The notes: a model not told the origin generated them from the sequence alone. Positions 54,045-62,251 are shown, numbered from the stretch's first letter. The stretch is 64,000 nt of DNA from Gemmatimonadaceae bacterium (GCA_019186945.1 JABAQJ010000006.1:186001-250000); one strand, 5' to 3'. Numbers and translations: made by a program.

Positions 54045-56321
54045 ATGCGGATCCTGATCGTCGGAGCCGGAGCTTTGGGCGGTCTGGTGGGCGCCAGCCT
54101 GACGCGAGCGGGTGCCGACGTAACGCTGCTCGAGGAAAACGCGGCTCGCGCGATGCTCCTCAACGAGGCTGGCCTGCAGATCTCCCAGCAGGGCCAGGAG
54201 GAGGTTCGTATTCGCGTGCACGTCGTCACGACTCTCGAGGGTGTGCAGCCGTTCGACCTCGTGTTCATCGCCGTCAAGACGTACCAGACGGAATCCGCGG
54301 TGCGCGAGGTGCTGCCGGCGACCGGTACGCAGACGTGGTTTCTCTCCATGCAGAACGGCATCGGCAATGCGGAAACGATCGCGTCTCTGGCCGGACCGGA
54401 GCGTGTGCTCTGCGGCATTACGTATCACAGTATTCAGCATGCCGGACCTGGGCGCTTGCAGTATCGTGCAGGAATCAAGCCGATCCAGATCGCGCCGCTG
54501 ACGGGCGGTATCACGCCGGAAATCGAGGCGATCGGGGCGTTGTTCCGCAGCGCTGGCCTGGACACCAACGTGGTCCCCAACATCGACCATACCGTCTGGC
54601 AGAAGCTGCTCCACAATGCGGTAGTGAACCCGACGTCGGCGGTGACTGGTCTGACGTGCCGGCAGATGCTGGCCGACGAGGACCTGATGTCCTTCATGCG
54701 CGATCTCTGCAACGAGATCGTGGCGGTGATGCGAGCTCGCGGCGTGCCGATCGTGGACGAAGAAGACCCGTTTCGCCCTGTCGTCGGATCCCTCAAGGCG
54801 CTCGGGAAGAACCGTCCCTCGATGTGGCAGGATCTGTCGCGCGGAATGCGTACCGAGGTGGATGCGTTGAACGGCGCTATCGTCGCCGAAGCTCACCGGC
54901 TCGGGCTGCACGCGCCGCATAACGAGGCGCTGGTGCACTTCATTCATTCACGAGAGCGGCAGACGTTCCTGTACAAGCAGGAGATTGCGCGGCGTTTGGG
55001 GCTTGATACCAAGGCGACGGTTCAGACAGGCGCGGCCGGCTCGCGCCGCACGGCGCCGCGTGGCGAGGATTCCGGAATGCCGTCGGGCGGTCCGCCGCTC
55101 GAGAGCACTCGGCGGCTGAAAGAACTGATGCATGCCTACTACGTCGACCTCCAGCAGGCTTCGCACGACCCAGACCGTCTTGTTGCTGCCTGCTCCGGGC
55201 TCGCGCCGGTAGAGATCGTGCGCGCATTGGGCATTGCGCCGTACTTTCCTGAGAACCACGCCGCACTCATTGCCGCCGGACGTCAGGCAGCACCCTACCT
55301 GGCGAGAGCCACGGCCGAGGGCTTTTCGCAATTCGCCAGTTCGGCAATGCGCACGGACATCGGTGCGCTACTGGAGGGAAGCAGTCCGCTTGCTGCCGCA
55401 CACGGCATCGAGGGTCCGCCGCCACCCGACGTGGTGGTCTACAGCACCAACACCGGCCACCAGTTGCTGCGGTGGTTCGAGTTCTATGGAACGCATTTTG
55501 GCATTCCCGTGGTGGGCCTTCATCCACCGCCCGCGTTGGGCGAGCTCGAGCGCATCGACGTGGACGCATCGGTGCATCAGTTGCTGCGACTCGTGGATCG
55601 ACTCGAGGGCGTTGCGGGCCGGTCGATGCCGTTCGATGGCCTTGCCGACGTCGTTTCGAACACGCGCAAGGCCGCAGCGCTCTGGCGCGAGATCCTCGAA
55701 TTGGCACGCGCCACACCGGCCCCATTCACGTTCTTCGACGCACTCATCCACGTTGCACCGATGATCCTCCTGCGGGGGACGCCGGAAGCGGTAGACTACT
55801 ACCGGCTGCTGAAGTCGGAGGTGGAGGACCGGATTTCCCGTGGGATTGCCGCTGTGCCGCACGAGTCGTACCGATTTTATTGGGACGGGCCCCCGATCTG
55901 GTGCGGCCTGCGACCGTTGGCGCGTCTGTTTGCCACCAAGGGCGTCGCGGTCGTGGCTTCCACCTTCTGCAGCGTGTTCGCGCTTTCCGGTCTGGACGAG
56001 GATAACCCGATCGAGAGCATGGCGCGCGCTTACACGGGCGTTTTCGGCAATCGGTCGGAGGGGTACAAGACCGCCTATCTGTCAGAGAGATTCGGGGCCT
56101 ATGGCGTGGACGCGGCAGTATTCCACGATTGTCGTACGACGCCGGAGGCGAGCCATGTGCGGTATGGGCTGGCACGGCGCGCGCAGCGTCTTACCGGTGT
56201 TCCGGCGCTCGTCATCGAAGCCGACTCGCATGACGTACGTCTGTTCAGCGCCGAGAGGCTGGAGACGCTGCTTGGCGAGTTTCTCGAACAGCATCTGGAG
56301 CACGTCGGAGCGGCCGTATGA
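54045..56321 (+). CDS. PanE-type dehydrogenase fused to cluster-deficient BcrB-like domain
   Basis: 758 residues, strong AGGAGG 6 nt before ATG. Residues 1-310 are ketopantoate-reductase-like: Rossmann motif ILIVGAGALGGLVG, catalytic Lys K187 in WQKLLHNAVVNP and Glu E271 in RTEVDALNG. A Gly/Pro/Ser-rich linker (about 325-352) leads to a BcrB/HgdB-type domain (355-755). Compared with the adjacent 57134-58366 protein, which keeps C83 and C121, this domain has Ser in FSQFASSAMRTDIG and Gly in STNTGHQLLRWFEF. Only C696 (FHDCRT) remains of the likely three cluster ligands. PanE relatives can reduce 2-oxoacids to D-2-hydroxyacids, the substrate type of 2-hydroxyacyl-CoA dehydratases. Function otherwise unknown; I know of no described protein with this fusion. 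Confidence 0.88.
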   Translation: MRILIVGAGALGGLVGASLTRAGADVTLLEENAARAMLLNEAGLQISQQGQEEVRIRVHVVTTLEGVQPFDLVFIAVKTYQTESAVREVLPATGTQTWFLSMQNGIGNAETIASLAGPERVLCGITYHSIQHAGPGRLQYRAGIKPIQIAPLTGGITPEIEAIGALFRSAGLDTNVVPNIDHTVWQKLLHNAVVNPTSAVTGLTCRQMLADEDLMSFMRDLCNEIVAVMRARGVPIVDEEDPFRPVVGSLKALGKNRPSMWQDLSRGMRTEVDALNGAIVAEAHRLGLHAPHNEALVHFIHSRERQTFLYKQEIARRLGLDTKATVQTGAAGSRRTAPRGEDSGMPSGGPPLESTRRLKELMHAYYVDLQQASHDPDRLVAACSGLAPVEIVRALGIAPYFPENHAALIAAGRQAAPYLARATAEGFSQFASSAMRTDIGALLEGSSPLAAAHGIEGPPPPDVVVYSTNTGHQLLRWFEFYGTHFGIPVVGLHPPPALGELERIDVDASVHQLLRLVDRLEGVAGRSMPFDGLADVVSNTRKAAALWREILELARATPAPFTFFDALIHVAPMILLRGTPEAVDYYRLLKSEVEDRISRGIAAVPHESYRFYWDGPPIWCGLRPLARLFATKGVAVVASTFCSVFALSGLDEDNPIESMARAYTGVFGNRSEGYKTAYLSERFGAYGVDAAVFHDCRTTPEASHVRYGLARRAQRLTGVPALVIEADSHDVRLFSAERLETLLGEFLEQHLEHVGAAV

Positions 56322-56345
56322 GGCGCGAACGTAGGGAGGATGGGC

Positions 56346-57137
56346 ATGATGCCTGACGAGCGAGCGCGTGTGGTAGCAGGCGTGGACGCGGGCACGGAGT
56401 GCGTCAAGGCGGTGATTGTTGGTGCTGGCGGGCGTGTGGAAGGGCGCGCGGTCGCACCGACGCGCGGCTATTTCCAGGCATGCGTCTACGAGGTTCTGTC
56501 CGCCGCGCTCGACGACGCCCAGCGCACAGAGAGCGATCTAGCCGGCATCGGCGCGACGGGATTCGCCATGGGGTGCGTGCCGGGGGCGACGCTCACCGCT
56601 ACCGATGCGGCGTGCCACGCTGCCGGCGCCTACCACCTGATCGGCCAACGCATGACGCTGGTGAACATCGGCGGGCGCGATCCGCACCTGATCGCAGTCG
56701 CGCTCGATGGCCGCCGAGCCGATGCGCGCAACGTCCGGCGTTGCGCGGCTGGAGTCGGGAGTTTCCTGATGTTCACGGCGCGCCATCTCGACGTGCTGCC
56801 AACGCGCCTGCAGGAATTGGCGTCGGTTGCGGACAAGCCGGCAGCGGTCAGCAGCTATTGCTCGGTGTTCTCGTCAACCGCGATCCTCGAACGCCTGCGC
56901 GAGGGCGCGTCGCGCGAGGAGATCGCGTTAGGGGCCATGCACTCGATCGCCGAGCGTATCGTGGAACTCGGCGGCTTCGAAGACCCAGTGTATGCATGCG
57001 GCGGCGTCGTCGAGTACTTCCCGGGTGTCGTCCGCGCGCTGCAGACACTTCTGGAGAGGGAGGTCCGTACCGTGCCCGATCCGATCTTCACCGGTGCCCT
57101 GGGCGCAGCGCTCAAGGCAATGGAGCTGGCGACATGA
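56346..57137 (+). CDS. BcrD/HgdC-like activator ATPase with degenerate phosphate motif
   Basis: 263 residues. The ATG at 56346 is chosen because AGGGAGG ends 6 nt before it; an ATG at 56340 abuts that site. ASKHA fold: GVDAGTECVKAVIVG. The phosphate-2 site reads VNIGGRDPHLI, so the usual Asp of DIGGQD is Asn. Cluster cysteines are kept: C133 in RRCAAGVGSF and C172 in SSYCSVFSST. It resembles BcrD in having an altered phosphate motif and may pair with the intact ATPase at 58363-59235. It overlaps the next gene by 4 bp. Confidence 0.85.
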   Translation: MMPDERARVVAGVDAGTECVKAVIVGAGGRVEGRAVAPTRGYFQACVYEVLSAALDDAQRTESDLAGIGATGFAMGCVPGATLTATDAACHAAGAYHLIGQRMTLVNIGGRDPHLIAVALDGRRADARNVRRCAAGVGSFLMFTARHLDVLPTRLQELASVADKPAAVSSYCSVFSSTAILERLREGASREEIALGAMHSIAERIVELGGFEDPVYACGGVVEYFPGVVRALQTLLEREVRTVPDPIFTGALGAALKAMELAT

Positions 57138-58366
57138 CTGGACCCGCGCTCTCCAGCACTGCAACACTGCGTGAGACGATGGGCTCGTACTACCGCTCCC
57201 TCGGCGATGCTGACACCGCGCCCGTTGCCTGGTGCTCGAGCGTTGGGCCGGCCGAGCTGCTGCGAGCCCTGGGCTATCGCGTCTTTTTTCCAGAGAACCA
57301 CGCCGCAATGCTCGGCGCGGCGCGTACCGCCAACCGCGTGATGCCCATCGCACACGCGCAGGGCTACTCGCAGGACATCTGCTCGTACCTGACCAGCGAC
57401 ATCGGTGCGTACCTTGCCGGCGAGACGCCTCTGAAAGCGTATGGGCTGACGAGCGTCCCGAGAGCGGATGTGCTCGTGTTCAACACGAACCAGTGTCGCG
57501 ACGTCCGGGACTGGTTCGAGTGGTACGGTCGCCAGTGGGACGTTCCGGTGATCGGTGTGCGATCGCCGAGGAGCATCGACACCGTCACCGATGACGACGT
57601 CGAGGGCGTGGCGCGACAGATCGAGGCGCTCGTGCCCACGCTCGAAGCAGTCTCTGGCGCTCGCCTGGATGGAGCGCGTCTCGCCCAGGTGGTCGCGATC
57701 TCGCGCGAATGTTCCCATCTCTGGGGGGCATGCCTTGGTACGGCAGCCGCGCGTCCTGCGCCGTTCACGTTCTTCGACGGCACCATTCAGATGGGCCCGG
57801 CGGTCGTGCTGAGAGGCATGGAAGAGGCGTGCGCCTATTACCGATCGTTGCTCGCGGAGCTGGAGGAGCGTGTGCGCACTCGGGTCGCGGCTGTGCGCGG
57901 CGAGTCGCTGCGCCTGTACTGGGATGGCATGCCTCTGTGGGGACGATTGCGTGCGCTGGCGACGAACTTCGCCGAGTTCGGCACGGCGGTGGTGGCGTCT
58001 ACATACTGCAACAGCTGGATCTTCCCGGACCTGGATGCGGACGATCCCATCAGGTCCATGGCTCGCGCGTCTCTCAATCTCTTCATCGCACGATCGGAAG
58101 AACCAAAGGAGCAGTACATCGAGCGGATGGTGCGCCAGTTCGACGTCGACGGCATCGTCTTCCACGATTGCCGCACATGCCCCAACAACTCGAACACCCG
58201 CTACGCCATGCCGCAGCGTTTGTCGAAGCGCCTCGGGATTCCCTCGCTGGTGCTCGACGGCGATGTCAACGATCTGCGGTGTTACTCCGACGAGCAGGGT
58301 CGCACCAACATCGAGGGTTTCGTCGAACAACTCGCCGACACGCGGGCGAGCCGACGTGGCGCATGA
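57134..58366 (+). CDS. BcrB-like reductase/dehydratase subunit with intact cluster ligands
   Basis: 410 residues, coupled by ATGA on both sides. Likely [4Fe-4S] cysteines are C83 in QDICSYLTSDIGA, C121 in TNQCRDVRDWFEWYG and C346 (with C349) in FHDCRTCPNN. Other motifs are SLRLYWDGMPLWGRLRAL and VVASTYCNSWIF. It is clearly homologous to the second half of the 54045-56321 protein (PENHAA, YYR, YWDG.P.W, FHDCRT shared) and more distantly to BcrB at 42310. It is probably the redox-active partner of a heterodimer with the fused protein. Substrate could be an aroyl-CoA or an aryl-2-hydroxyacyl-CoA. Confidence 0.88.
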   Translation: MTGPALSSTATLRETMGSYYRSLGDADTAPVAWCSSVGPAELLRALGYRVFFPENHAAMLGAARTANRVMPIAHAQGYSQDICSYLTSDIGAYLAGETPLKAYGLTSVPRADVLVFNTNQCRDVRDWFEWYGRQWDVPVIGVRSPRSIDTVTDDDVEGVARQIEALVPTLEAVSGARLDGARLAQVVAISRECSHLWGACLGTAAARPAPFTFFDGTIQMGPAVVLRGMEEACAYYRSLLAELEERVRTRVAAVRGESLRLYWDGMPLWGRLRALATNFAEFGTAVVASTYCNSWIFPDLDADDPIRSMARASLNLFIARSEEPKEQYIERMVRQFDVDGIVFHDCRTCPNNSNTRYAMPQRLSKRLGIPSLVLDGDVNDLRCYSDEQGRTNIEGFVEQLADTRASRRGA

Positions 58367-59235
58367 CTCTCATGCGATACTACGCGGGGATCGATAGCGG
58401 ATCGTGGACGACAAAGGCCGTCATCATCGATGCTGACGGGGGGGTGCTCGGCACGGCGGTGAAGCGCTCCGGGGCAGATCTTGCCGTGGCGGCACGCCAG
58501 GCGTACGATGCGGCGTTGGCACGGGCGGACGTCCCAGCCGGGGATATTGTCGCGGTGTGGTCCACAGGCTTCGGACGCCACAATGTGGAGTTCGCGAACG
58601 GATCGCGCACGGAACTCGACTGCCACGGACGCGGCGTCGCGCACTACGTACGCGGTCCCGTTACCGTCGTGGACATCGGCGGCCAGGATGCGAAAGTCAT
58701 CCGGCTCGACGCCGGCGGACAGCGTGTGGCGCATCGCATGAACCGGAAGTGCGCCGCCGGCACGGGGAGCTTCCTCGACGAGATCGCGCTCCGGTTAGGC
58801 GTCGAGACCGGTGCGCTCGACGGTCTCGCAGCGGAATCTGCCGAGACGTTGGAGCTGTCGAGTTTCTGCACTGTCTTCGCCGGAACAGAGTTGCTTACGC
58901 TCATCCGCTCGGGAAAGCGGCCGGCAGATCTGGCGATGGCCGCCTACCGATCGCTGGTGAAGCGCGTCCAGGCGATGGAAGTCTTCCACGGCGCGATGGT
59001 GGCGACGGGTGGCGTGGTGGCGCACCATCCGCGTGTCGTGAGCCTGCTGCGCGAGGCGACGGGAGGAGAGGTGGTGGTGCCTCCGCATCCCCAGGAGATG
59101 GGCGCATTCGGCGCGTCTCTCGCCGCCCGTGACGGAGCCGTGGCGGTGGGCGATGCGCTGGATGCGCACGGGAACGGGGACGGGCGTGAGGCCAGCGCGG
59201 CGACAGGCGTCGGGAGTCGTCAGGATGTCGGCTGA
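58363..59235 (+). CDS. BcrA/HgdC-like activator ATPase (intact)
   Basis: 290 residues. Intact ASKHA motifs: GIDSGSWTTKAVIID, WSTGFGRHNVEF and VVDIGGQDAKVIRLD. Cluster cysteines are C130 in NRKCAAGTGSFLDEI and C169 in SSFCTVFAGTELL. It has the short HgdC-like length, without the long BcrA insert, plus a Gly/Ala-rich tail of about 35 residues. It should deliver ATP-driven electrons to the 57134-58366 subunit. The next gene starts inside its 3' end. Confidence 0.88.
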   Translation: MTLMRYYAGIDSGSWTTKAVIIDADGGVLGTAVKRSGADLAVAARQAYDAALARADVPAGDIVAVWSTGFGRHNVEFANGSRTELDCHGRGVAHYVRGPVTVVDIGGQDAKVIRLDAGGQRVAHRMNRKCAAGTGSFLDEIALRLGVETGALDGLAAESAETLELSSFCTVFAGTELLTLIRSGKRPADLAMAAYRSLVKRVQAMEVFHGAMVATGGVVAHHPRVVSLLREATGGEVVVPPHPQEMGAFGASLAARDGAVAVGDALDAHGNGDGREASAATGVGSRQDVG

Positions 59236-61144
59236 GGGCCGCGTCGACGATGGCGTCGAGGCCACTATGCGCCACGCAGGGGCAGCGGTGCGCGAGGGAA
59301 ACATGATCTTCTCGCGCCTCCAACCGTTAGGCGCACGCGAGAGCATCGGTGGGATGCTTTCGCGCAATGGCGAGCGGTTCGCCGGACTGCCGGCATTCCG
59401 CGAGCGCCGTGGTGGAGCCTTGCGGACCATCACCTGGGACGCGCTGCTGTCTGACGTGGAGGCCTTCGCGAGGTTCCTGTCCATGCGGGGCGTCCGCGCC
59501 GGCGATCGCGTCGCCGTGATCTCGCCGAACCGTGGCGAGATGCTGGTGGCCGAGTTCGCAACCATGGGGCTCGGGGCGATCTACACTCCGATCTTTTCCG
59601 GCTACGCCGCCGAGCAGCTTCGATTTCTCGTGACCCACGCCGAACCCGTGGCCCTCCTGCTTGCGTCGCCAAGCCAGCTCCCACACCTCGGTGTGCTCCC
59701 GTCCGTCCGTGTCGTGGTCACGTTCGAGGCAGGTGCCATGGAACCCGTCGCCAACGCGTCAGGGGCGCCAGCGGTCTGGTACAGTGACGCGATTCGCGAA
59801 GGCACGTCGGATGCCGGTGCTCGGCGTGATATCCAGGAGTGGCTTGGCGAAGCCAGTGCGGTGGATCCGGATTCGCCAGCGCTGATGATGTATACCTCGG
59901 GGACCAGCGGCCCGCTCAAGGGCGTGCTGCTCTCGCACGACGCCATCCTGTCACAGCAGCGCGCGCTGTCGGCCATCTGGGACGTCACGCCCGCAGACCG
60001 ATTGCTGTCGTACCTCCCATGGCACCACAGTTTCGGCGGCATCTTCGAGAAGTACACGGCACTGTATCGCGGCGCCGTGCTCTGCATAGACGAATCGCTG
60101 GGCAAGGACTTCGGCACGTTATTGCGAAACTGGATGGAGGTCCGACCGACGATCTACTTCAGTGTGCCCAAGATCTATCAGCAGCTCATGGCGCACACGC
60201 AGCTGCACCCCGAGGACGGACCTCTCGTTTTTCATGAAGGGCTGCGCTTTGTCTTCACGGCAGCCGCGCCGCTGCCGGCCGGCGTCTCGTCATTCTTCGC
60301 GGCCAGGAGGATTCCGGTGTTGGAGGGTTGGGGACTCACGGAGACCGCTCCGTGCTGCACGTTGACGGACATGAACGAGCCGCGAACCGTACCGGGACTC
60401 ATCGGCTATCCCATTCCAGGGGTCACTGTAGCCATCGCTGGGGACGGTGAGATCCTGGTTCGCGGACCCAACGTGATGACGGGTTACTTCCGGAATCCCG
60501 ATGCCACCGCGCGTGCGCTTCCGGGCGACGGGTGGTTTCATACCGGGGACCTTGGCGAATTGGCGGGCAATGCGCTTCGCCTCGTGTCGCGAAAGGACCG
60601 CGTATTCAAGATGCTCAATGCAGAGAAGGTGATTCCTACCATAATCGAGAATCGCCTGGCAGGGATGAATCCGTACATCAGGCACGCGATAGTGGTTGGA
60701 AGCGGCCAGGATTTCCTGGCAGCGCTGATCTTCCCGGATTATTTCCGGATCCGCGAGGAGTTCGGAGACGACAACGCGAGAGCGGAAGCGACCGTGAAGG
60801 CATCCTTGCGCGATACCGTGCTGGCCTTCAACCGCGAGCATGAAGTGAAGTACGAGCGCCTTCAGGCGTTTGTCGTGGTGAGCAAGGAACTCACCATCGA
60901 GGAGCAGGAGCTGACACCATCGCTCAAGGTGCGGGTGTCCAACGTGCTGGAGCGCACCGGTCAGTACGTAGAGGCAGTGTTCGAGCCGCATGCTGGGTGC
61001 GATTGCCGGTTCCTGCGTCAGGTGATGCGGCTGGCGCCGGACGTGCGAACCTGCTTTGCGGGACTGCCCCGCACACTCGACGCGTGCCACGAGTGCGGCC
61101 ACTTCGTCTTCGGTGACTCGCCGGGGACTGCAGCAACTACCTGA
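59225..61144 (+). CDS. AMP-forming acyl-CoA ligase with Cys-rich C-terminal tail
   Basis: 639 residues from an ATG at 59225, overlapping the ATPase gene by 11 bp; an upstream in-frame start at 59129 is possible. The ANL-family P-loop is YTSGTSGPLKGVLLSHDA. Next come LPWHHSFGGIFEKYTALYRG, LGKDFGTLLRNWMEVRPTIYF and the A5 motif EGWGLTETAP. The hinge HTGDLGEL and Lys-containing tail are complete. The pattern is nearer long-chain acyl-CoA synthetases than benzoate-CoA ligases. The last about 50 residues add CDC, C and CHEC cysteines that could bind a metal. It may activate indoleacetate, an aromatic acid or a diacid. It is the only CoA ligase in the window. Confidence 0.87.
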   Translation: MSAEGRVDDGVEATMRHAGAAVREGNMIFSRLQPLGARESIGGMLSRNGERFAGLPAFRERRGGALRTITWDALLSDVEAFARFLSMRGVRAGDRVAVISPNRGEMLVAEFATMGLGAIYTPIFSGYAAEQLRFLVTHAEPVALLLASPSQLPHLGVLPSVRVVVTFEAGAMEPVANASGAPAVWYSDAIREGTSDAGARRDIQEWLGEASAVDPDSPALMMYTSGTSGPLKGVLLSHDAILSQQRALSAIWDVTPADRLLSYLPWHHSFGGIFEKYTALYRGAVLCIDESLGKDFGTLLRNWMEVRPTIYFSVPKIYQQLMAHTQLHPEDGPLVFHEGLRFVFTAAAPLPAGVSSFFAARRIPVLEGWGLTETAPCCTLTDMNEPRTVPGLIGYPIPGVTVAIAGDGEILVRGPNVMTGYFRNPDATARALPGDGWFHTGDLGELAGNALRLVSRKDRVFKMLNAEKVIPTIIENRLAGMNPYIRHAIVVGSGQDFLAALIFPDYFRIREEFGDDNARAEATVKASLRDTVLAFNREHEVKYERLQAFVVVSKELTIEEQELTPSLKVRVSNVLERTGQYVEAVFEPHAGCDCRFLRQVMRLAPDVRTCFAGLPRTLDACHECGHFVFGDSPGTAATT

Positions 61145-61155
61145 AGCCTGCGAGA

Positions 61156-62235
61156 ATGGATGCCATGAACGACGCCGCGTGGAACGCATGGATGATGACG
61201 GCGCCTGGCGGGCCGCTGGAGCGCCGTACGCTAGCGCCCGTCGTTCCAGGTGCTGGCGAGGCGACCGTGGAGGTTGCGGGCTGCGGGGTGTGTCACACCG
61301 ACGTGTCGTTCCTGCGGCACGGCGTGAAGACCCGCGGTTCGCTGCCGCTGGTGCTGGGTCACGAGATCAGCGGCATCGTCAGGGACGTTGGCGACGGTGT
61401 GGACCGATCGCTCGTCGGAGTACCGGTGATCGTGCCGGCGGTGCTGCCATGCGGCACCTGCGATCTCTGTGTCGCTGGGCACCGCTCCATCTGTCGCCGG
61501 CAGGTGATGCCTGGTAATGACAGGCATGGAGGGTTCGCGTCGCACGTGACGGTGCCGGCGCGCTATCTCTGCCGGGTGAACGACGAGGTGCTCTCGACGC
61601 ATCAGCTGTGGGAGCTGGCGGTGGTTTCGGATGCGGTGGCAACTCCGTTCCAGGCCGTCCGGAACTCCGGACTGGCGCCGGGCGAACTGGCGGTGGTGGT
61701 CGGTGTTGGCGGAGTAGGCGTGTACGGCGTGCAGGTGGCCGCGGCCGCTGGCGCGCGCGTCGTGGCGCTCGACCTCGATGACCGCAGACTCGACCAGGCG
61801 CAGCGGGCGGGCGCACATGCGGTCTTCAACGTGCGCGACGTCCCCGCCAAGGAAGTGCGCAAGCAGGTAAAGGGCGCTGCCGACGCCTTAGGCGCTCCTC
61901 CCCATCTGTGGAAGATCTACGAGATGTCCGGGACTCGCGGAGGGCAGGAGACAGCGTTCGGGCTCCTGGGGTTCGGCGCTTCGCTTGCGGTCGTCGGGTA
62001 CACGATGGATCGGGTAGAGGTGCCGCTGTCCAATCTGATGGCATTCGAAGCCACGGCGCGCGGGAACTGGGGCGCCGATCCACTCGTGTACGGCGACATG
62101 TTGCAGTGGATTGGCGCCGGCCGCCTAACGCTGAAGCCGTTCGTGGAACGGCACGCGCTGCGCGAGATCAACGCCGTATTCGAGGATGCGCACCACGGCC
62201 GACTCCTGAAACGAGCGGTGATGGTACCCGACTGA
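61156..62235 (+). CDS. had: 6-hydroxycyclohex-1-ene-1-carbonyl-CoA dehydrogenase (Had)
   Basis: 359 residues, zinc-type medium-chain alcohol dehydrogenase. Catalytic zinc region VAGCGVCHTDVSFLRHGV with C43 and GHE at 68-70. Structural zinc cysteines are C99, C102, C105 and C113. Rossmann motif GVGGVGVYGVQVAAAAGA. Segments WKIYEMSGTRGGQETAFGLLGFG and NAVFEDAHHGRLLKRAV match my recollection of Had from denitrifying benzoate degraders, which oxidises the Dch product to 6-oxocyclohex-1-ene-1-carbonyl-CoA with NAD. Last gene of the rightward operon, 11 bp after the ligase. Together with bcrCBAD, Dch and the Oah-like enzyme it completes the upper benzoyl-CoA pathway. Confidence 0.87.
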   Translation: MDAMNDAAWNAWMMTAPGGPLERRTLAPVVPGAGEATVEVAGCGVCHTDVSFLRHGVKTRGSLPLVLGHEISGIVRDVGDGVDRSLVGVPVIVPAVLPCGTCDLCVAGHRSICRRQVMPGNDRHGGFASHVTVPARYLCRVNDEVLSTHQLWELAVVSDAVATPFQAVRNSGLAPGELAVVVGVGGVGVYGVQVAAAAGARVVALDLDDRRLDQAQRAGAHAVFNVRDVPAKEVRKQVKGAADALGAPPHLWKIYEMSGTRGGQETAFGLLGFGASLAVVGYTMDRVEVPLSNLMAFEATARGNWGADPLVYGDMLQWIGAGRLTLKPFVERHALREINAVFEDAHHGRLLKRAVMVPD

Positions 62236-62236
62236 C

Positions 62237-62251
62237 CTGCGGTGGCCGCAG
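62237..62251 (+). terminator. Hairpin after had
   Basis: CTGCGG-TGG-CCGCAG, a perfect 6-bp stem with a 3-nt loop just past the had stop and ahead of a convergent gene. It has no T-run. It may help end the long rightward transcript. Confidence 0.35.

Noticed and set aside
54045-55020. True ketopantoate reductase (panE) for pantothenate synthesis
   Set aside because: Fusion to a BcrB-like domain and position inside the aromatic operon argue for a different 2-oxoacid or ketone substrate.
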